DNA of 64,000 bases from Bradyrhizobium nitroreducens (GCF_002776695.1 NZ_LFJC01000003.1:2610339-2674338); one strand, 5' to 3'. Positions 37,638-46,713 are shown, counted from the first letter of the stretch. The notes: generated by a model not told the origin, from the letters alone. Translations and numbers: made by a program.

Positions 37638-38444
37638 ATGTACGAATTCAAATATCATCGCCCCGGGACCGTGCGGCAGGCCGCCAACCTCCTGGTGAAG
37701 AACGAAGACGCCAAGGTGATCGCCGGCGGTCACACGCTGATTCCCGTCATGAAGCAGCGCCTCGCCAGCCCCCCGCATCTGGTCGACCTCTCCCATATCG
37801 AGGGGCTCAACACGATCGAGATGAAAGGCCGTTCGCTCGTGATCGGCGCCACCGCCAGGCACGCCGAGGTCGCGGGCTCCGCGATCGTCGGCGAAGCGAT
37901 CCCGGCGCTCGCGAATCTCGCGAGCCAGATCGGCGATCCCGCCGTGCGCCACAAGGGCACGATCGGCGGCTCGCTCGCCAACAACGATCCGACCGCGGAC
38001 TATCCGGCCGCCGTGCTCGCGCTGGGCGCGACCATCGTCACCAACAAGCGCCGTCTCAAGGCCGAGGAGTATTTCCAGGGCCTGTTCTCGACCGCGCTGG
38101 AAGCCGACGAGATCATCACCAAGGTGATGTTCCCGCTGCCCAAGAAGGCGGCCTACATCAAGTTCCGCAACCAGGCCTCGCGCTATGCGCTGGTCGGCGT
38201 GTTCGTGGCGCGGCGTCCGTCGGACGTTCGGGTTGCCGTGACCGGCGCCGGCTCCGAGGGCGTGTTCCGCGTCGAGGCGTTCGAGGAAGCGCTGAAGAAG
38301 CGCTTCGCGTCGAAGGCGATCGAAGGCATCGAGGTGCCGGCGGAAGGGCTCAACAGCGACATCCATGGCAGCGCCGAATACCGCGCGCACCTCATCGGGG
38401 TGCTGACGCGGCGTGCCCTCGATGCCGCCAATGCCAAGGGGTGA
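37638..38444 (+). CDS. coxM: Molybdenum hydroxylase FAD subunit (CoxM-like)
   Basis: 268 aa. FAD-binding motifs AGGHTLIPVMK and TIGGSLANNDPTADYPA are both intact, and the CO dehydrogenase flavoprotein C-terminal domain follows. It transfers electrons from the [2Fe-2S] subunit to quinone or another acceptor. ATG with AGGA upstream. The position directly after coxS is unusual because coxL is missing between them. Confidence 0.93.
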   Translation: MYEFKYHRPGTVRQAANLLVKNEDAKVIAGGHTLIPVMKQRLASPPHLVDLSHIEGLNTIEMKGRSLVIGATARHAEVAGSAIVGEAIPALANLASQIGDPAVRHKGTIGGSLANNDPTADYPAAVLALGATIVTNKRRLKAEEYFQGLFSTALEADEIITKVMFPLPKKAAYIKFRNQASRYALVGVFVARRPSDVRVAVTGAGSEGVFRVEAFEEALKKRFASKAIEGIEVPAEGLNSDIHGSAEYRAHLIGVLTRRALDAANAKG

Positions 38445-38504
38445 GTTCATCTCACGCCACGGCAAAACTTGTCCCGGTGAGGGCGTAGCGAGACTGGCTT
38501 TTTC

Positions 38505-39428
38505 ATGACTTCAGCGACCAATTCTTCCGGTGCTTTGCCGGCATCGGTGGATGCGATGCTCGAACTCCTGACGTCGCGCGGCTATCTCGCCGAGCGATCG
38601 CTGGCGACGGTGACGTACCTCTCGCTGCGCATGGGCCGGCCACTGTTCCTGGAAGGCGAGGCCGGCGTCGGCAAGACCGAGATTGCAAAGGTGCTGTCGG
38701 CGGCGCTGGGGCGGAAGCTGATCCGCCTGCAGTGCTACGAGGGCCTCGACGTCTCCTCCGCGGTCTACGAGTGGAATAGCGCTGCGCAGATGATCGCGAT
38801 CCGGATGGCGGAAGCCGCCGGCGATACCGATCGCGATCAGCTCTCGAGCGACATCTTCGCCGACCGCTACATGATCAAGCGTCCGTTGCTCCAGGCGCTG
38901 GAGCCCGACGTCGCGGGACCGCCGGTGCTGCTGATCGACGAGCTCGACCGTGCGGACGAAGCGTTCGAGGCGTACCTGCTCGAAATCCTCAGCGACTTCC
39001 AGGTGACCATCCCCGAATTCGGCACCGTGAAGGCACCGGCCCCGCCGATCGTCATCATCACGTCCAATCGCACCCGCGAGATTCACGACGCGCTGAAGCG
39101 GCGCTGCCTCTATCATTGGGTGGATTATCCCGCCGCCGAGCGCGAGCTCGCGATCGTCAAGACGCGCGTGCCCGGCATCTCGGCCAAGCTGTCGCAGCAG
39201 GTCGTGCGCTTCGTGCAGGCGCTGCGTAACCAGGACTTCTACAAGTCCCCGGGCGTTGCGGAGACCATCGACTGGGCCACCGCCCTGTCCGAGTTGGATG
39301 CCCGCTCGCTGACCCCGCAAGTGGTCGGCGACACGCTGGGCGCGCTGCTCAAGTACCAGGACGACATCACCCGCATGCAGGGCGACACGCTGCAGAAGGT
39401 GCTGAAGGAAGCGACGAGCGAGAATTGA
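38505..39428 (+). CDS. coxD: MoxR-type AAA ATPase (CoxD-like)
   Basis: 307 aa. Walker A EGEAGVGKTEIAKVL, Walker B VLLIDELDRAD, sensor 1 IITSNRTREIHDAL and an arginine-finger region in DALKRRCLYHW. CoxD is known to mature the sulfurated molybdenum-copper site in CO dehydrogenase; in other hydroxylases its role is less clear. Works with CoxE, encoded next. Confidence 0.92.
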   Translation: MTSATNSSGALPASVDAMLELLTSRGYLAERSLATVTYLSLRMGRPLFLEGEAGVGKTEIAKVLSAALGRKLIRLQCYEGLDVSSAVYEWNSAAQMIAIRMAEAAGDTDRDQLSSDIFADRYMIKRPLLQALEPDVAGPPVLLIDELDRADEAFEAYLLEILSDFQVTIPEFGTVKAPAPPIVIITSNRTREIHDALKRRCLYHWVDYPAAERELAIVKTRVPGISAKLSQQVVRFVQALRNQDFYKSPGVAETIDWATALSELDARSLTPQVVGDTLGALLKYQDDITRMQGDTLQKVLKEATSEN

Positions 39429-39451
39429 CGTTCGCGCGTCATAACTAACTC

Positions 39452-39557
39452 GTCATTCCGGGGCGACGCGTAAGCGTCGAGCCCGGAATCCATCGGGCCG
39501 CAGAGTTAGTGGATGAATGGATTCCGGGCTCGCGACTTCGTCGCGCCCCGGAATGAC
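39452..39557. repeat. Palindromic intergenic repeat, copy 3 (between coxD and coxE)
   Basis: Long form: GTCATTCCGGGGCGACGC at the left, CGCGCCCCGGAATGAC at the right, and an inner GGAATCCATC...GATGGATTCCGG-type dyad around GTGGATGAATGG. The copy at 57089 shares this inner section almost base for base. Confidence 0.85.
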
Positions 39558-39575
39558 GGCTGAGAGTGCTGAAAC

Positions 39576-40778
39576 ATGGCCATCAACCACCTTGCCCCCG
39601 AGCAGACCGAGCAGTTCGCCGACAACATCGTCGGCTTCGCCCGCGCGCTGCGCGCGGCGGGCATGCCGGTCGGGCCGGGCGCTGTCATCGATGCCATGAG
39701 CGCGCTGCAGGTGATCGACATCGGCAACCGTGCCGACGTCTTCACCACGCTGGAGGCGATCTTCGTCAAGCGCCACGAGCATGCGCTGATCTTCAGCCAG
39801 GCCTTCAACCTGTTCTTCCGGGCCTCGGAAGAATGGAAGCACATGCTGGATTCGGTGCCGCTGCCGGACGAGGCCAAGAAGAAGCCGAAAGCCGGCTCGC
39901 GCCGCGTGCAGGAGGCGATGTCGCAGCCGCGGATGACGGAGACGCCGCAGCACCAGGAGCAGGATCTGCGCCTGTCGGTCTCCGACAAGGAGATCCTTCA
40001 GAAGAAGGATTTTGCGCAGATGAGCGCCGCCGAGATCACCGAGGCGCTGCGTGCCATCGAGCGGATGCACTTGCCGCAGGCCGAGCTCCTGACGCGCCGC
40101 TACCTGACCGATCCGCGCGGGCTGCGCCTCGATTTGCGCCGCACGTTGCGCGCGTCCTTGCGCACCGGCGGCGACATCATCGACATCCATCGCCTCGGGC
40201 GGATCGAGAAGCCGGCGCCGATCGTGGCGCTGCTCGATATCTCGGGCTCGATGAGCGAATATACCCGCCTGTTCCTGCATTTCCTCCACGCCATCGGCGA
40301 CGCGCGTAAGCGCGTCTCGGTATTCCTGTTCGGCACCCGCCTCACCAACGTGACCCGCGCGCTGCGCCAGCGCGATCCGGACGAGGCGCTGGCGAGCTGC
40401 TCGGCCTCGGTCGAGGACTGGGCCGGCGGCACGCGCATCTCGGCCTCGCTGCACAACTTCAACAAATTGTGGGCGCGGCGGGTGCTGAGCCAGGGCGCCA
40501 TCGTGCTCCTGATCTCCGACGGGCTGGAGCGGGAGGCCGATTCCAAGCTCTCCTTCGAGATGGACCGGCTGCACCGGTCCTGCCGCCGGCTGATCTGGCT
40601 CAACCCGCTGCTCCGGTTCGGCGGCTTCGAGGCCAAGGCGCAGGGCATCAAAATGATGCTCCCGCACGTTGACGAATTCCGCCCCGTGCATAATTTGAGT
40701 TCGATCCAGGAGCTGATCACCACGCTCTCCCGGCCGCTGCCGCCGCATCACCGCAGCCTGATCCGCTCCGCAGCTTGA
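39576..40778 (+). CDS. coxE: VWA-domain protein (CoxE-like)
   Basis: 400 aa. The C-terminal half is a von Willebrand A domain with a full MIDAS start (LLDISGSMSEYT) and the matching SDGLERE segment. The N-terminal half resembles CoxE (VGFARALRAAGMPVGPG). It partners the AAA ATPase CoxD, as in many MoxR-VWA pairs. Spaced by a repeat from coxD. Confidence 0.92.
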   Translation: MAINHLAPEQTEQFADNIVGFARALRAAGMPVGPGAVIDAMSALQVIDIGNRADVFTTLEAIFVKRHEHALIFSQAFNLFFRASEEWKHMLDSVPLPDEAKKKPKAGSRRVQEAMSQPRMTETPQHQEQDLRLSVSDKEILQKKDFAQMSAAEITEALRAIERMHLPQAELLTRRYLTDPRGLRLDLRRTLRASLRTGGDIIDIHRLGRIEKPAPIVALLDISGSMSEYTRLFLHFLHAIGDARKRVSVFLFGTRLTNVTRALRQRDPDEALASCSASVEDWAGGTRISASLHNFNKLWARRVLSQGAIVLLISDGLEREADSKLSFEMDRLHRSCRRLIWLNPLLRFGGFEAKAQGIKMMLPHVDEFRPVHNLSSIQELITTLSRPLPPHHRSLIRSAA

Positions 40779-40788
40779 GAGGCCACCG

Positions 40789-41112
40789 ATGCTCGATCGC
40801 GACGAGGATATCCTGAAGGCGGCGGAGGACTGGCAGAAGGCCGGTCATGGCGTCGCGCTGGCGACCGTTGTGGAGACCTGGGGTTCGGCGCCGCGCCCGG
40901 CGGGCTCGAGCCTTGTCATCAACGACGACGGCACGTTCTTGGGCTCCGTCTCCGGCGGCTGCGTCGAGGGTGCCGTGGTCACCGAGGCCATGGACGTGAT
41001 CCAGAGTGGCAAGCCCAGGATGCTGGAGTTCGGCGTCGCCGACGAGACCGCCTGGAACGTCGGGCTATCCTGTGGCGGCACCATCCGCGTCTTCGTCGAG
41101 AAGGTCGGCTAG
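40789..41112 (+). CDS. XdhC/CoxF-type protein, N-terminal half
   Basis: 107 aa with the XdhC/CoxI N-domain: GVALATVVETWGSAPRPAGS, GSVSGGCVEGAVV and LSCGGTIRVFVE. In xanthine dehydrogenases XdhC binds the molybdenum cofactor and helps sulfurate it. The C-terminal Rossmann part is encoded separately 2 bases later, so a single protein has been split. Confidence 0.88.
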   Translation: MLDRDEDILKAAEDWQKAGHGVALATVVETWGSAPRPAGSSLVINDDGTFLGSVSGGCVEGAVVTEAMDVIQSGKPRMLEFGVADETAWNVGLSCGGTIRVFVEKVG

Positions 41113-41114
41113 CC

Positions 41115-41816
41115 GTGAAGCTCGAGATCCTGCACGAACTCAATGCCGAGCGGGCCGCGCGCCGGCCGGCGATCCTGGTCACCGACACCGAGAGCGGCGA
41201 GCAGCGCCTCGTGAAGGCGAAGGATTTTGCCGGAGATCCCCTGCGGGCCGAGCTGGAAAAGCAGCTTCGCATGGGCAAGAGCGCCAATGTCGAAGTTGGC
41301 GGCAGGAAGCTGTTCCTCAACGTCTACGCGCCGACCGCAAAGCTCGTCATCATCGGCGCGGTCCATATCAGCCAGGCCCTGGCGCCGCTGGCGCGCTCGC
41401 TCGGCTATGACGTCACCGTCGTCGATCCCCGCACGGCGTTCGCAAGCCCCGAGCGTTTTCCGGACATTCCGCTGGTGGCCGAGTGGCCCGACACCGCGTT
41501 GCCGCCGCTCAATGTCGATGCCTACACCGCCTTCGTCGCGGTGACGCACGATCCCAAGATCGACGATCCCGCCTTGCTGCATGCCTTCGAGCGCGGCTGC
41601 TTCTATATCGGCGCGCTCGGCTCGCGGAAGACGCATGCCAAGCGCGGCGACCGGCTGCGGGCGCAGGGCGCGAAGGAAAGCGACATCGCGCGCATTCACG
41701 CGCCGATCGGGCTGGCGATCGGCGCCGTCTCCCCGTCGGAGATCGCGGTGTCCATCATGGCGGAGATCACGGCGGTGCTCCGTCTGCCTCCCAAAGAAAA
41801 AGAAGAAGCCGCATGA
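41115..41816 (+). CDS. XdhC/CoxF-type protein, C-terminal Rossmann half
   Basis: 233 aa from a GTG at 41115. Residues about 80-220 are the XdhC_C Rossmann domain: KLVIIGAVHISQALAPLAR, TVVDPRTAFAS, AFVAVTHDPKIDD, YIGALGSRKTHAKR and HAPIGLAIGAVSPSEIAVSI. It is the second half of the split XdhC/CoxF pair and ends overlapping the next start by 4 bases. Confidence 0.88.
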   Translation: MKLEILHELNAERAARRPAILVTDTESGEQRLVKAKDFAGDPLRAELEKQLRMGKSANVEVGGRKLFLNVYAPTAKLVIIGAVHISQALAPLARSLGYDVTVVDPRTAFASPERFPDIPLVAEWPDTALPPLNVDAYTAFVAVTHDPKIDDPALLHAFERGCFYIGALGSRKTHAKRGDRLRAQGAKESDIARIHAPIGLAIGAVSPSEIAVSIMAEITAVLRLPPKEKEEAA

Positions 41817-43417
41817 AATTCGGCCCGGCGAGTCCCAACGATGCGATCGGCGGGGTGACCGTCCACACCCTGCGCCAGGGACCGCTGGTGCTGAAGAAGG
41901 GCACGACGATCGGCCCCACTGAGGTCGAGCAGCTCACGCGCGCCGGCATCAAGGACATCGTCGTTGTGCGCATGGAGGCGGGCGACGTCTCCGAGGACGT
42001 TGCGGCCGCCAGCATCGCGCTGGCCGTCGGCGGCGAAGGGATCCATGTCGAGCGCGCCTTCACCGGCCGCGCCAATCTGTTCGCCGCACAGCCGGGCGTG
42101 CTGGTGATCGACCGCGCCGCGGTCGACCGCATCAACAACATCGACGAGGCCATCACCTTTGCGACGCTCTCCGCCTACAAGCCGGTGGTCGAGGGCGAGA
42201 TGGTCGGCACCGTCAAGATCATCCCGTTCGGCGTCGAGGGAAGTTTGCGCGATGCCGCGGTGAAGGCTGCGGGCAAGGACGGGCTCAGAATCGCGCCTTA
42301 CGTGATCAAGCGCGTCGGCGTGGTCTCGACGCTGCTGCCGGGCCTGTCGTCCAAGGTGATCGACAAGACGCTGCGCGTCACCGCCGAGCGGCTTGCGCCG
42401 GCCGGCGCCGGCATCATCGCCGAGCGGCGGGTCCAGCATGACGAAGCCGCGCTGTCGGCCGCGATCAAGGAATTGCTCGCGCTTGGCGCCGAACTCGTCA
42501 TCGTGTTCGGGGCGTCCGCGATCGCCGACCGCCGCGACGTGATCCCTGCGGCCGTCACCGGAATCGGCGGCGAGATCGAGCATTTCGGCATGCCGGTCGA
42601 TCCCGGCAATCTCCTGCTGATCGCACGGGTCGGCGGCGTGCCGGTGCTGGGCGCACCGGGCTGCGCGCGCTCGCCGGTCGAGAACGGCTTCGACTGGGTC
42701 TTGATGCGGCTGCTCGCCGGCATCAAGGTGACGCGCGCCGAGCTGATGGGCATGGGCGTCGGCGGCCTGCTGATGGAGATCGTGACGCGCCCGCAGCCCC
42801 GTGCGACGCCCGCGGTCGAAGGCAACAGCCGCGTCGCGGCCATCGTGCTCGCGGCGGGACGCTCCACTCGTATGGGCGGGCCGAACAAGCTGCTCGCCGA
42901 GCTCGACGGCAAGAAGCTGGTGCGGATCGCGACCGAGCAGGCGCTCGCTTCAAAGGCGTCCGAGGTGATCGTCGTCACCGGCCACCAGACCGAGCTGGTC
43001 GAGCAGGCGCTTCAGGGGTTGAAGGTCCGGTTCGTCAAGAATCCCGATTTCGCCGGCGGCATTGCGAGCTCGGTCAAATCAGGCATCGCCGCCGTGCCGG
43101 AGGCTTGCGATGGCGCCTTGGTCTGTCTCGGCGACATGCCGCTGATCGATGCCGGCCTGATCGACCGCCTCATCGACGGCTTCGCGCCAGATCGCGGCAA
43201 TCTCATCGTCGTGCCGGTCAGCGAGGGGCGCCGCGGCAACCCCGTGCTGTGGTCGCGCCGCTTCTTCAGGGAGTTGATGACGCTCGACGGCGACGTCGGC
43301 GCGCGTCATCTGATCGCCAAGCACACCGAGGCGGTGGCCGAAGTGCCGGTTGACGGCGAGAGCGCCTTCCTCGACATCGACACGCCGCAGGCATTGGAAG
43401 CGGCGCGACGGGGGTGA
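41813..43417 (+). CDS. Molybdopterin-binding / MocA-type nucleotidyltransferase fusion
   Basis: 534 aa from the ATG at 41813. Residues about 170-330 resemble the MoaB/MogA-like molybdopterin-binding domain (LVIVFGASAIADRRDVIPAA). Residues about 340-530 are a NTP-transferase domain: AAIVLAAGRSTRMGGPNKLL, VVTGHQ, CLGDMPLID and DIDTPQALEAARR, as in MocA, the enzyme that converts MPT-Mo to the cytosine dinucleotide cofactor. This fits a cofactor-maturation role for the cox-like hydroxylase. Confidence 0.92.
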   Translation: MKFGPASPNDAIGGVTVHTLRQGPLVLKKGTTIGPTEVEQLTRAGIKDIVVVRMEAGDVSEDVAAASIALAVGGEGIHVERAFTGRANLFAAQPGVLVIDRAAVDRINNIDEAITFATLSAYKPVVEGEMVGTVKIIPFGVEGSLRDAAVKAAGKDGLRIAPYVIKRVGVVSTLLPGLSSKVIDKTLRVTAERLAPAGAGIIAERRVQHDEAALSAAIKELLALGAELVIVFGASAIADRRDVIPAAVTGIGGEIEHFGMPVDPGNLLLIARVGGVPVLGAPGCARSPVENGFDWVLMRLLAGIKVTRAELMGMGVGGLLMEIVTRPQPRATPAVEGNSRVAAIVLAAGRSTRMGGPNKLLAELDGKKLVRIATEQALASKASEVIVVTGHQTELVEQALQGLKVRFVKNPDFAGGIASSVKSGIAAVPEACDGALVCLGDMPLIDAGLIDRLIDGFAPDRGNLIVVPVSEGRRGNPVLWSRRFFRELMTLDGDVGARHLIAKHTEAVAEVPVDGESAFLDIDTPQALEAARRG

Positions 43418-43419
43418 CT

Positions 43420-43557
43420 GTGGGTTAGCCTTGCGGTTGCACGAAGCGCAGGCGCAGGACGTAACCCACCATGTCTTCGCGTTTGCCGAGCGAAGGTGGT
43501 GGATGATGCGGTGCGGACTGCGCTTCGCGCAGCCGCGAGCTCATCCACCGCACCACC
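43420..43557. repeat. Two inverted-repeat elements between convergent genes
   Basis: GTGGGTTA (43420-43427) pairs with TAACCCAC (43462-43469), and GGTGGATGA (43498-43506) pairs with TCATCCACC (43541-43549). They lie in the 150-base gap between the convergent MocA-like and bradavidin genes and could fold as hairpins in both transcripts. Not related in sequence to the CCGGAATGAC family. Confidence 0.55.
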
Positions 43558-43569
43558 TTCGCCGCTCGC

Positions 43570-44055
43570 CTACTTCTTCGTGTTCGACAGCTTTTCGGTG
43601 GCGGCCTTCAGGTCAACGCCGCCCTTCGTCAGCAGGGCCTTGTCGCCGCTGTTGAACGTGAAGGTGTCGGCGCCCGCGCTGATGCCGTTCCATGCGACGG
43701 CCTCGCCGAGGGACAGATACCACAGGCCCTGGAATCCAGACGAGTTATTGAGCTGTCCGGTCCAGACGGTGGTCGAGCCGCAGCCGAGGAAATTCACCGA
43801 GAAGCTGATCGCGGTGCCGGAGTTGCCGTAGGCCAGCCAGCCCGTCACGCCCTGTGGCTTGCCCTCATCGCAACTGTTCGCCGCGTTGTTGGTGTAGGTC
43901 CCCGCGATCGCGCCCGTGTTCTGGTTGAAGCTGGTGATGGCCAGCGTCGAGCCGTACTGGTTGGTCCAGGTCCAGTTCACCGACTGCGCATGCGCCGATC
44001 CGATCAGGCACGTCGACAGGATGATTCCAAAGAGCATTCCGTTGGTTCGATGCAT
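43570..44055 (-). CDS. Bradavidin-type secreted avidin with C-terminal intrinsic ligand tail
   Basis: 161 aa from the ATG at 44055, with GGAGGA 7 bases upstream. The Sec signal peptide ends at SAHA-QS. The mature beta-barrel follows avidin: WTNQYGSTLAI (strand 1, Asn/Tyr/Ser biotin contacts), GTYTNNA (matching the GTYES strand of streptavidin), WTGQLNN and WNGISAG. Two cysteines (SCDEG and LGCGS) fit the known bradavidin disulfide. The C-terminus reads ATEKLSNTKK, close to the Brad-tag (GSEKLSNTK) that occupies the biotin site of a neighbouring subunit. By family knowledge it is a secreted biotin-binding tetramer. Confidence 0.95.
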   Translation of the reverse strand: MHRTNGMLFGIILSTCLIGSAHAQSVNWTWTNQYGSTLAITSFNQNTGAIAGTYTNNAANSCDEGKPQGVTGWLAYGNSGTAISFSVNFLGCGSTTVWTGQLNNSSGFQGLWYLSLGEAVAWNGISAGADTFTFNSGDKALLTKGGVDLKAATEKLSNTKK

Positions 44056-44247
44056 GGCGGTTCCTCCGGGCCCCTGTGCTGGCGCTTCCAGCCGCAACCA
44101 CCTTAAATAACGCGATTCAAAAATACAACTAAAAGATGTATGAAGTCACTCATTCGTCAATCCGGCTTTTCAACCACCCATTCACCATCTGGAAACGACC
44201 GCCGCTTAGAGTTCCTCCCGACCTGCCTTGGGGGGAGGGGATTTTCC

Positions 44248-44637
44248 ATGGTTTCGAACGTCGTCGCGCGCCGTTGCGCGATGTTTTTCTTTGCGCTGTC
44301 CATTTGTGTTTCCGGCGCCCGCTACATCACCGAAGCCCATGCCGCCGGCGCGTTTGCGGTCGGCAAATGCGGCGCTTATGGCCAGGCCTTCGATTATGGC
44401 CACGAGCACGAGGCGCGCGCCGCGGCGCAGAAGCAGTGCAAGGGCGATTGCACCACCGTGACGATGAAGCGCGCCTGCGCCGCCATGTCGGTCGACCTCG
44501 CCAATCCCTGCGGCGCCTATGGCTACGCCGTCAAGCCGAAGATTTCCGCCTCGCTCAACGCCGCCACGCGCGAATGCTACAGATACGGCGGCAAGGAATG
44601 CGTGATCCGCGCCTGGGCCTGCGACGCGAAGGGCTGA
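44248..44637 (+). CDS. DUF4189-type secreted protein
   Basis: 129 aa from the ATG at 44248, preceded by GGGGAGGGG. The signal peptide is long (about 1-33, ending near AHA-AG). The mature part has six cysteines and the typical repeats CGAYGQAFDYGHE, AAAQKQC and CGAYGYAVKPK of DUF4189. Function unknown. Divergent from the bradavidin gene (192 bases). Confidence 0.82.
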   Translation: MVSNVVARRCAMFFFALSICVSGARYITEAHAAGAFAVGKCGAYGQAFDYGHEHEARAAAQKQCKGDCTTVTMKRACAAMSVDLANPCGAYGYAVKPKISASLNAATRECYRYGGKECVIRAWACDAKG

Positions 44638-44644
44638 TTTCTAT

Positions 44645-44689
44645 ATTGTCATTCCGGGGCGCGCGACAGCGCGACCCCGGAATGACAAT
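44645..44689. repeat. Palindromic intergenic repeat, copy 4 (minimal form)
   Basis: A single 15-bp stem: ATTGTCATTCCGGGG (44645-44659) with CCCCGGAATGACAAT (44675-44689), perfect, around a 15-base GC loop that can itself pair. The simplest unit of the family. Confidence 0.85.
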
Positions 44690-44701
44690 CGAGGGAGTTA
44701 C

Positions 44702-45112
44702 ATGCAATTCGACACCAAGATCGCCATCGTGATCCGCACCGACCTTCAGGCCTGGCAGAAGCTCAACGTTGCGGCCTTTCTCACCAGCGGCATCGCGGCT
44801 GCGTTTCCCGAATGCATCGGCGATCCCTATGGGGACGCCTCGGGCACCTCATATCACGCGCTGATCGGCCAGCCGATCCTGATCTACGGCGCCGACGGTC
44901 CTGCCTTGTCGCGCGCGCTCGACCGCGCGCTGACGCGCAACGTGAAGCCGGCGGTCTACACCGAGGACATGTTCAAGACCACGCATGATGCCGCCAACCG
45001 CGAGGCGGTGAGGGCGGTTGCGCGCGCCGATCTCAATCTCGTCGGCATTGCTGTCCGCGCCGAGCGCAAGGTGATCGACAAGATCGTCGACGGCCTCAAG
45101 TTCCACGGCTGA
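44702..45112 (+). CDS. DUF2000-family protein
   Basis: 136 aa. The opening MQFDTKIAIVIRTDLQAWQKLN and the middle section (ILIYGADGPALSRALDRALTRN) match the DUF2000 family. No signal peptide. The function is not established. It follows the repeat at 44645 and is not obviously in an operon. Confidence 0.8.
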   Translation: MQFDTKIAIVIRTDLQAWQKLNVAAFLTSGIAAAFPECIGDPYGDASGTSYHALIGQPILIYGADGPALSRALDRALTRNVKPAVYTEDMFKTTHDAANREAVRAVARADLNLVGIAVRAERKVIDKIVDGLKFHG

Positions 45113-45257
45113 CACGCCAGTCGCGCTTCGCCGTGCTGTCATCTCCATGTCACGATCGCGCGAGCGCTTTGCGTAAACTTTGTGCGGTTTGACTCCAATC
45201 AAAGGCGTATCGCCCGTCGCCGCTAGTCTGTTTCCGCAATCTAGACGGAGCAGACAG

Positions 45258-46283
45258 ATGCCGACCATGAAAGCCGCAATCGTCAAGCAGTTCGGCAAGC
45301 CACTGGTGATCGAGGACGTGCCGGTGCCGCAGCCCGGTCCTGGCGAGGTTCTGGTCAAGGTCAAGGCCTGCGGTGTCTGTCACACCGATCTGCATGCAGC
45401 CTCCGGCGACTGGCCGGTGAAGCCGGTTCCGCCTTTCATTCCCGGCCACGAGGCCGCGGGCATCGTCGCGGCGCTCGGGCCCGGCGTGAAGAATCTGAAA
45501 GTGGGAGATGCCGTCGGCGTCGCTTGGCTGCATGACGCCTGTATGTCGTGCGAATATTGCGAGACCGGCTGGGAGACGTTGTGTGAGCACCAGCACAACA
45601 CCGGCTACAGCGTGAACGGCGGCTTCGCCGAATATGTCATCGCCTCGGCGGCCTTCGCCGCGAAGCTGCCGGCGAACGTCGATTTCGCAGCCATCGCTCC
45701 GATCCTGTGCGCCGGAGTCACCACCTACAAGGGCTTGAAGGAGACCGAGGCCAGGCCCGGCGAGTGGGTCGTGATCTCAGGCGTTGGCGGGCTCGGCCAC
45801 GTCGCGGTTCAGTATGCCAAGGCGATGGGGCTCAAGGTCGTGGCTGTCGATATCGCCGAGGATAAGCTCGAGCTCGCCCGCGAGACTGGCGCCGATCTCG
45901 CCGTGAACGCGCTTGCAGCCGATGCGGTCGACAAGGTGCTGGCCGCAACCGGTGGCGGCGCTCATGGCGTGCTGGTGACGGCCGTCTCGACCCCGGCATT
46001 CGCCCAGGCGCTGAAAATGGTGCGCCGGAAAGGCACCGTCAGCCTCGTCGGTCTGCCGCCGGGCGAATTCCCGACGCCGATCTTCGACGTCGTGCTCAAG
46101 CGCATCACGGTGCGTGGCTCGATCGTTGGCACGCGTCGCGACCTCGACGAAGCCATCGCCTTCGCGGCAGACGGCAAGGTGAAGGCCGAAGTCGCGAAGG
46201 TGCCGCTTGCGGAGATCAACAACGTCTTCGACCGCATGAAGGCCGGCAAGATCGACGGCCGGATGGTGCTCGATTTCGGCTAG
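45258..46283 (+). CDS. adhP: Zinc-dependent alcohol dehydrogenase (AdhP type)
   Basis: 341 aa from the ATG at 45258 (GGAG 7 bases upstream), the typical AdhP length. Catalytic zinc ligands: Cys and His in [12 protein letters not shown] in PGHEAAG, and the later Cys in [10 protein letters not shown]. The structural zinc site is the four-cysteine section [18 protein letters not shown]-binding motif [14 protein letters not shown]. It oxidises ethanol and other primary alcohols to aldehydes with NAD+. Confidence 0.94.
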   Translation: MPTMKAAIVKQFGKPLVIEDVPVPQPGPGEVLVKVKACGVCHTDLHAASGDWPVKPVPPFIPGHEAAGIVAALGPGVKNLKVGDAVGVAWLHDACMSCEYCETGWETLCEHQHNTGYSVNGGFAEYVIASAAFAAKLPANVDFAAIAPILCAGVTTYKGLKETEARPGEWVVISGVGGLGHVAVQYAKAMGLKVVAVDIAEDKLELARETGADLAVNALAADAVDKVLAATGGGAHGVLVTAVSTPAFAQALKMVRRKGTVSLVGLPPGEFPTPIFDVVLKRITVRGSIVGTRRDLDEAIAFAADGKVKAEVAKVPLAEINNVFDRMKAGKIDGRMVLDFG

Positions 46284-46287
46284 CGCC

Positions 46288-46701
46288 TCATCCGGGCGGC
46301 ATGCCTTCGAACTTTACCAGATCGGGATCGAGGTGATCCCAGCCGTGACCGCGCGCCGCGTAGGTGACAGCCTGCGGCTTGTAGCGCGCGGGCTCGTCGA
46401 GGCTTGCGGCGCGGATGGTGAAGATGTCGGGCATGGCCGCGAAGGTCATGTAGACCGCGACGCCGCACCGCGGGCAGAAGCCGCGCGTCTTCACATTGCC
46501 GCTGTCGCCGACCATGTCCCAGTGCTTGGCCTCGCCAGTGACCATGACGCCGGCCCGCGCGAACGTCGCGTAGGAGCCGTGGCCACTGCCGCTTTCCCGC
46601 TGACAGTCGCGGCACTGACAATGATTGCTGAACAGGGGCTCACCCGGAATCGAATAGCGGATCGCGCCGCAGGCGCAGCCGCCGGCATAGGGCTTGTTCA
46701 T
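46288..46701 (-). CDS. GFA-family (glutathione-dependent formaldehyde-activating type) protein
   Basis: 137 aa. Zinc ligands are seen as CACGAIRY, HCQCRDCQRES and GFCPRCGVAVYM, the usual GFA/CENP-V pattern. The true GFA enzyme joins glutathione and formaldehyde, but most paralogues have unknown substrates. It follows the SRPBCC gene by 12 bases and so is part of the ArsR operon. Confidence 0.88.
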   Translation of the reverse strand: MNKPYAGGCACGAIRYSIPGEPLFSNHCQCRDCQRESGSGHGSYATFARAGVMVTGEAKHWDMVGDSGNVKTRGFCPRCGVAVYMTFAAMPDIFTIRAASLDEPARYKPQAVTYAARGHGWDHLDPDLVKFEGMPPG

Positions 46702-46713
46702 CGCGATGCGTCC

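Noticed and set aside
37074..38465. 463-codon minus-strand frame opposite coxS and coxM
   Set aside because: No motif; the opposite strand has complete [2Fe-2S] and FAD motifs. It is not the missing large subunit.
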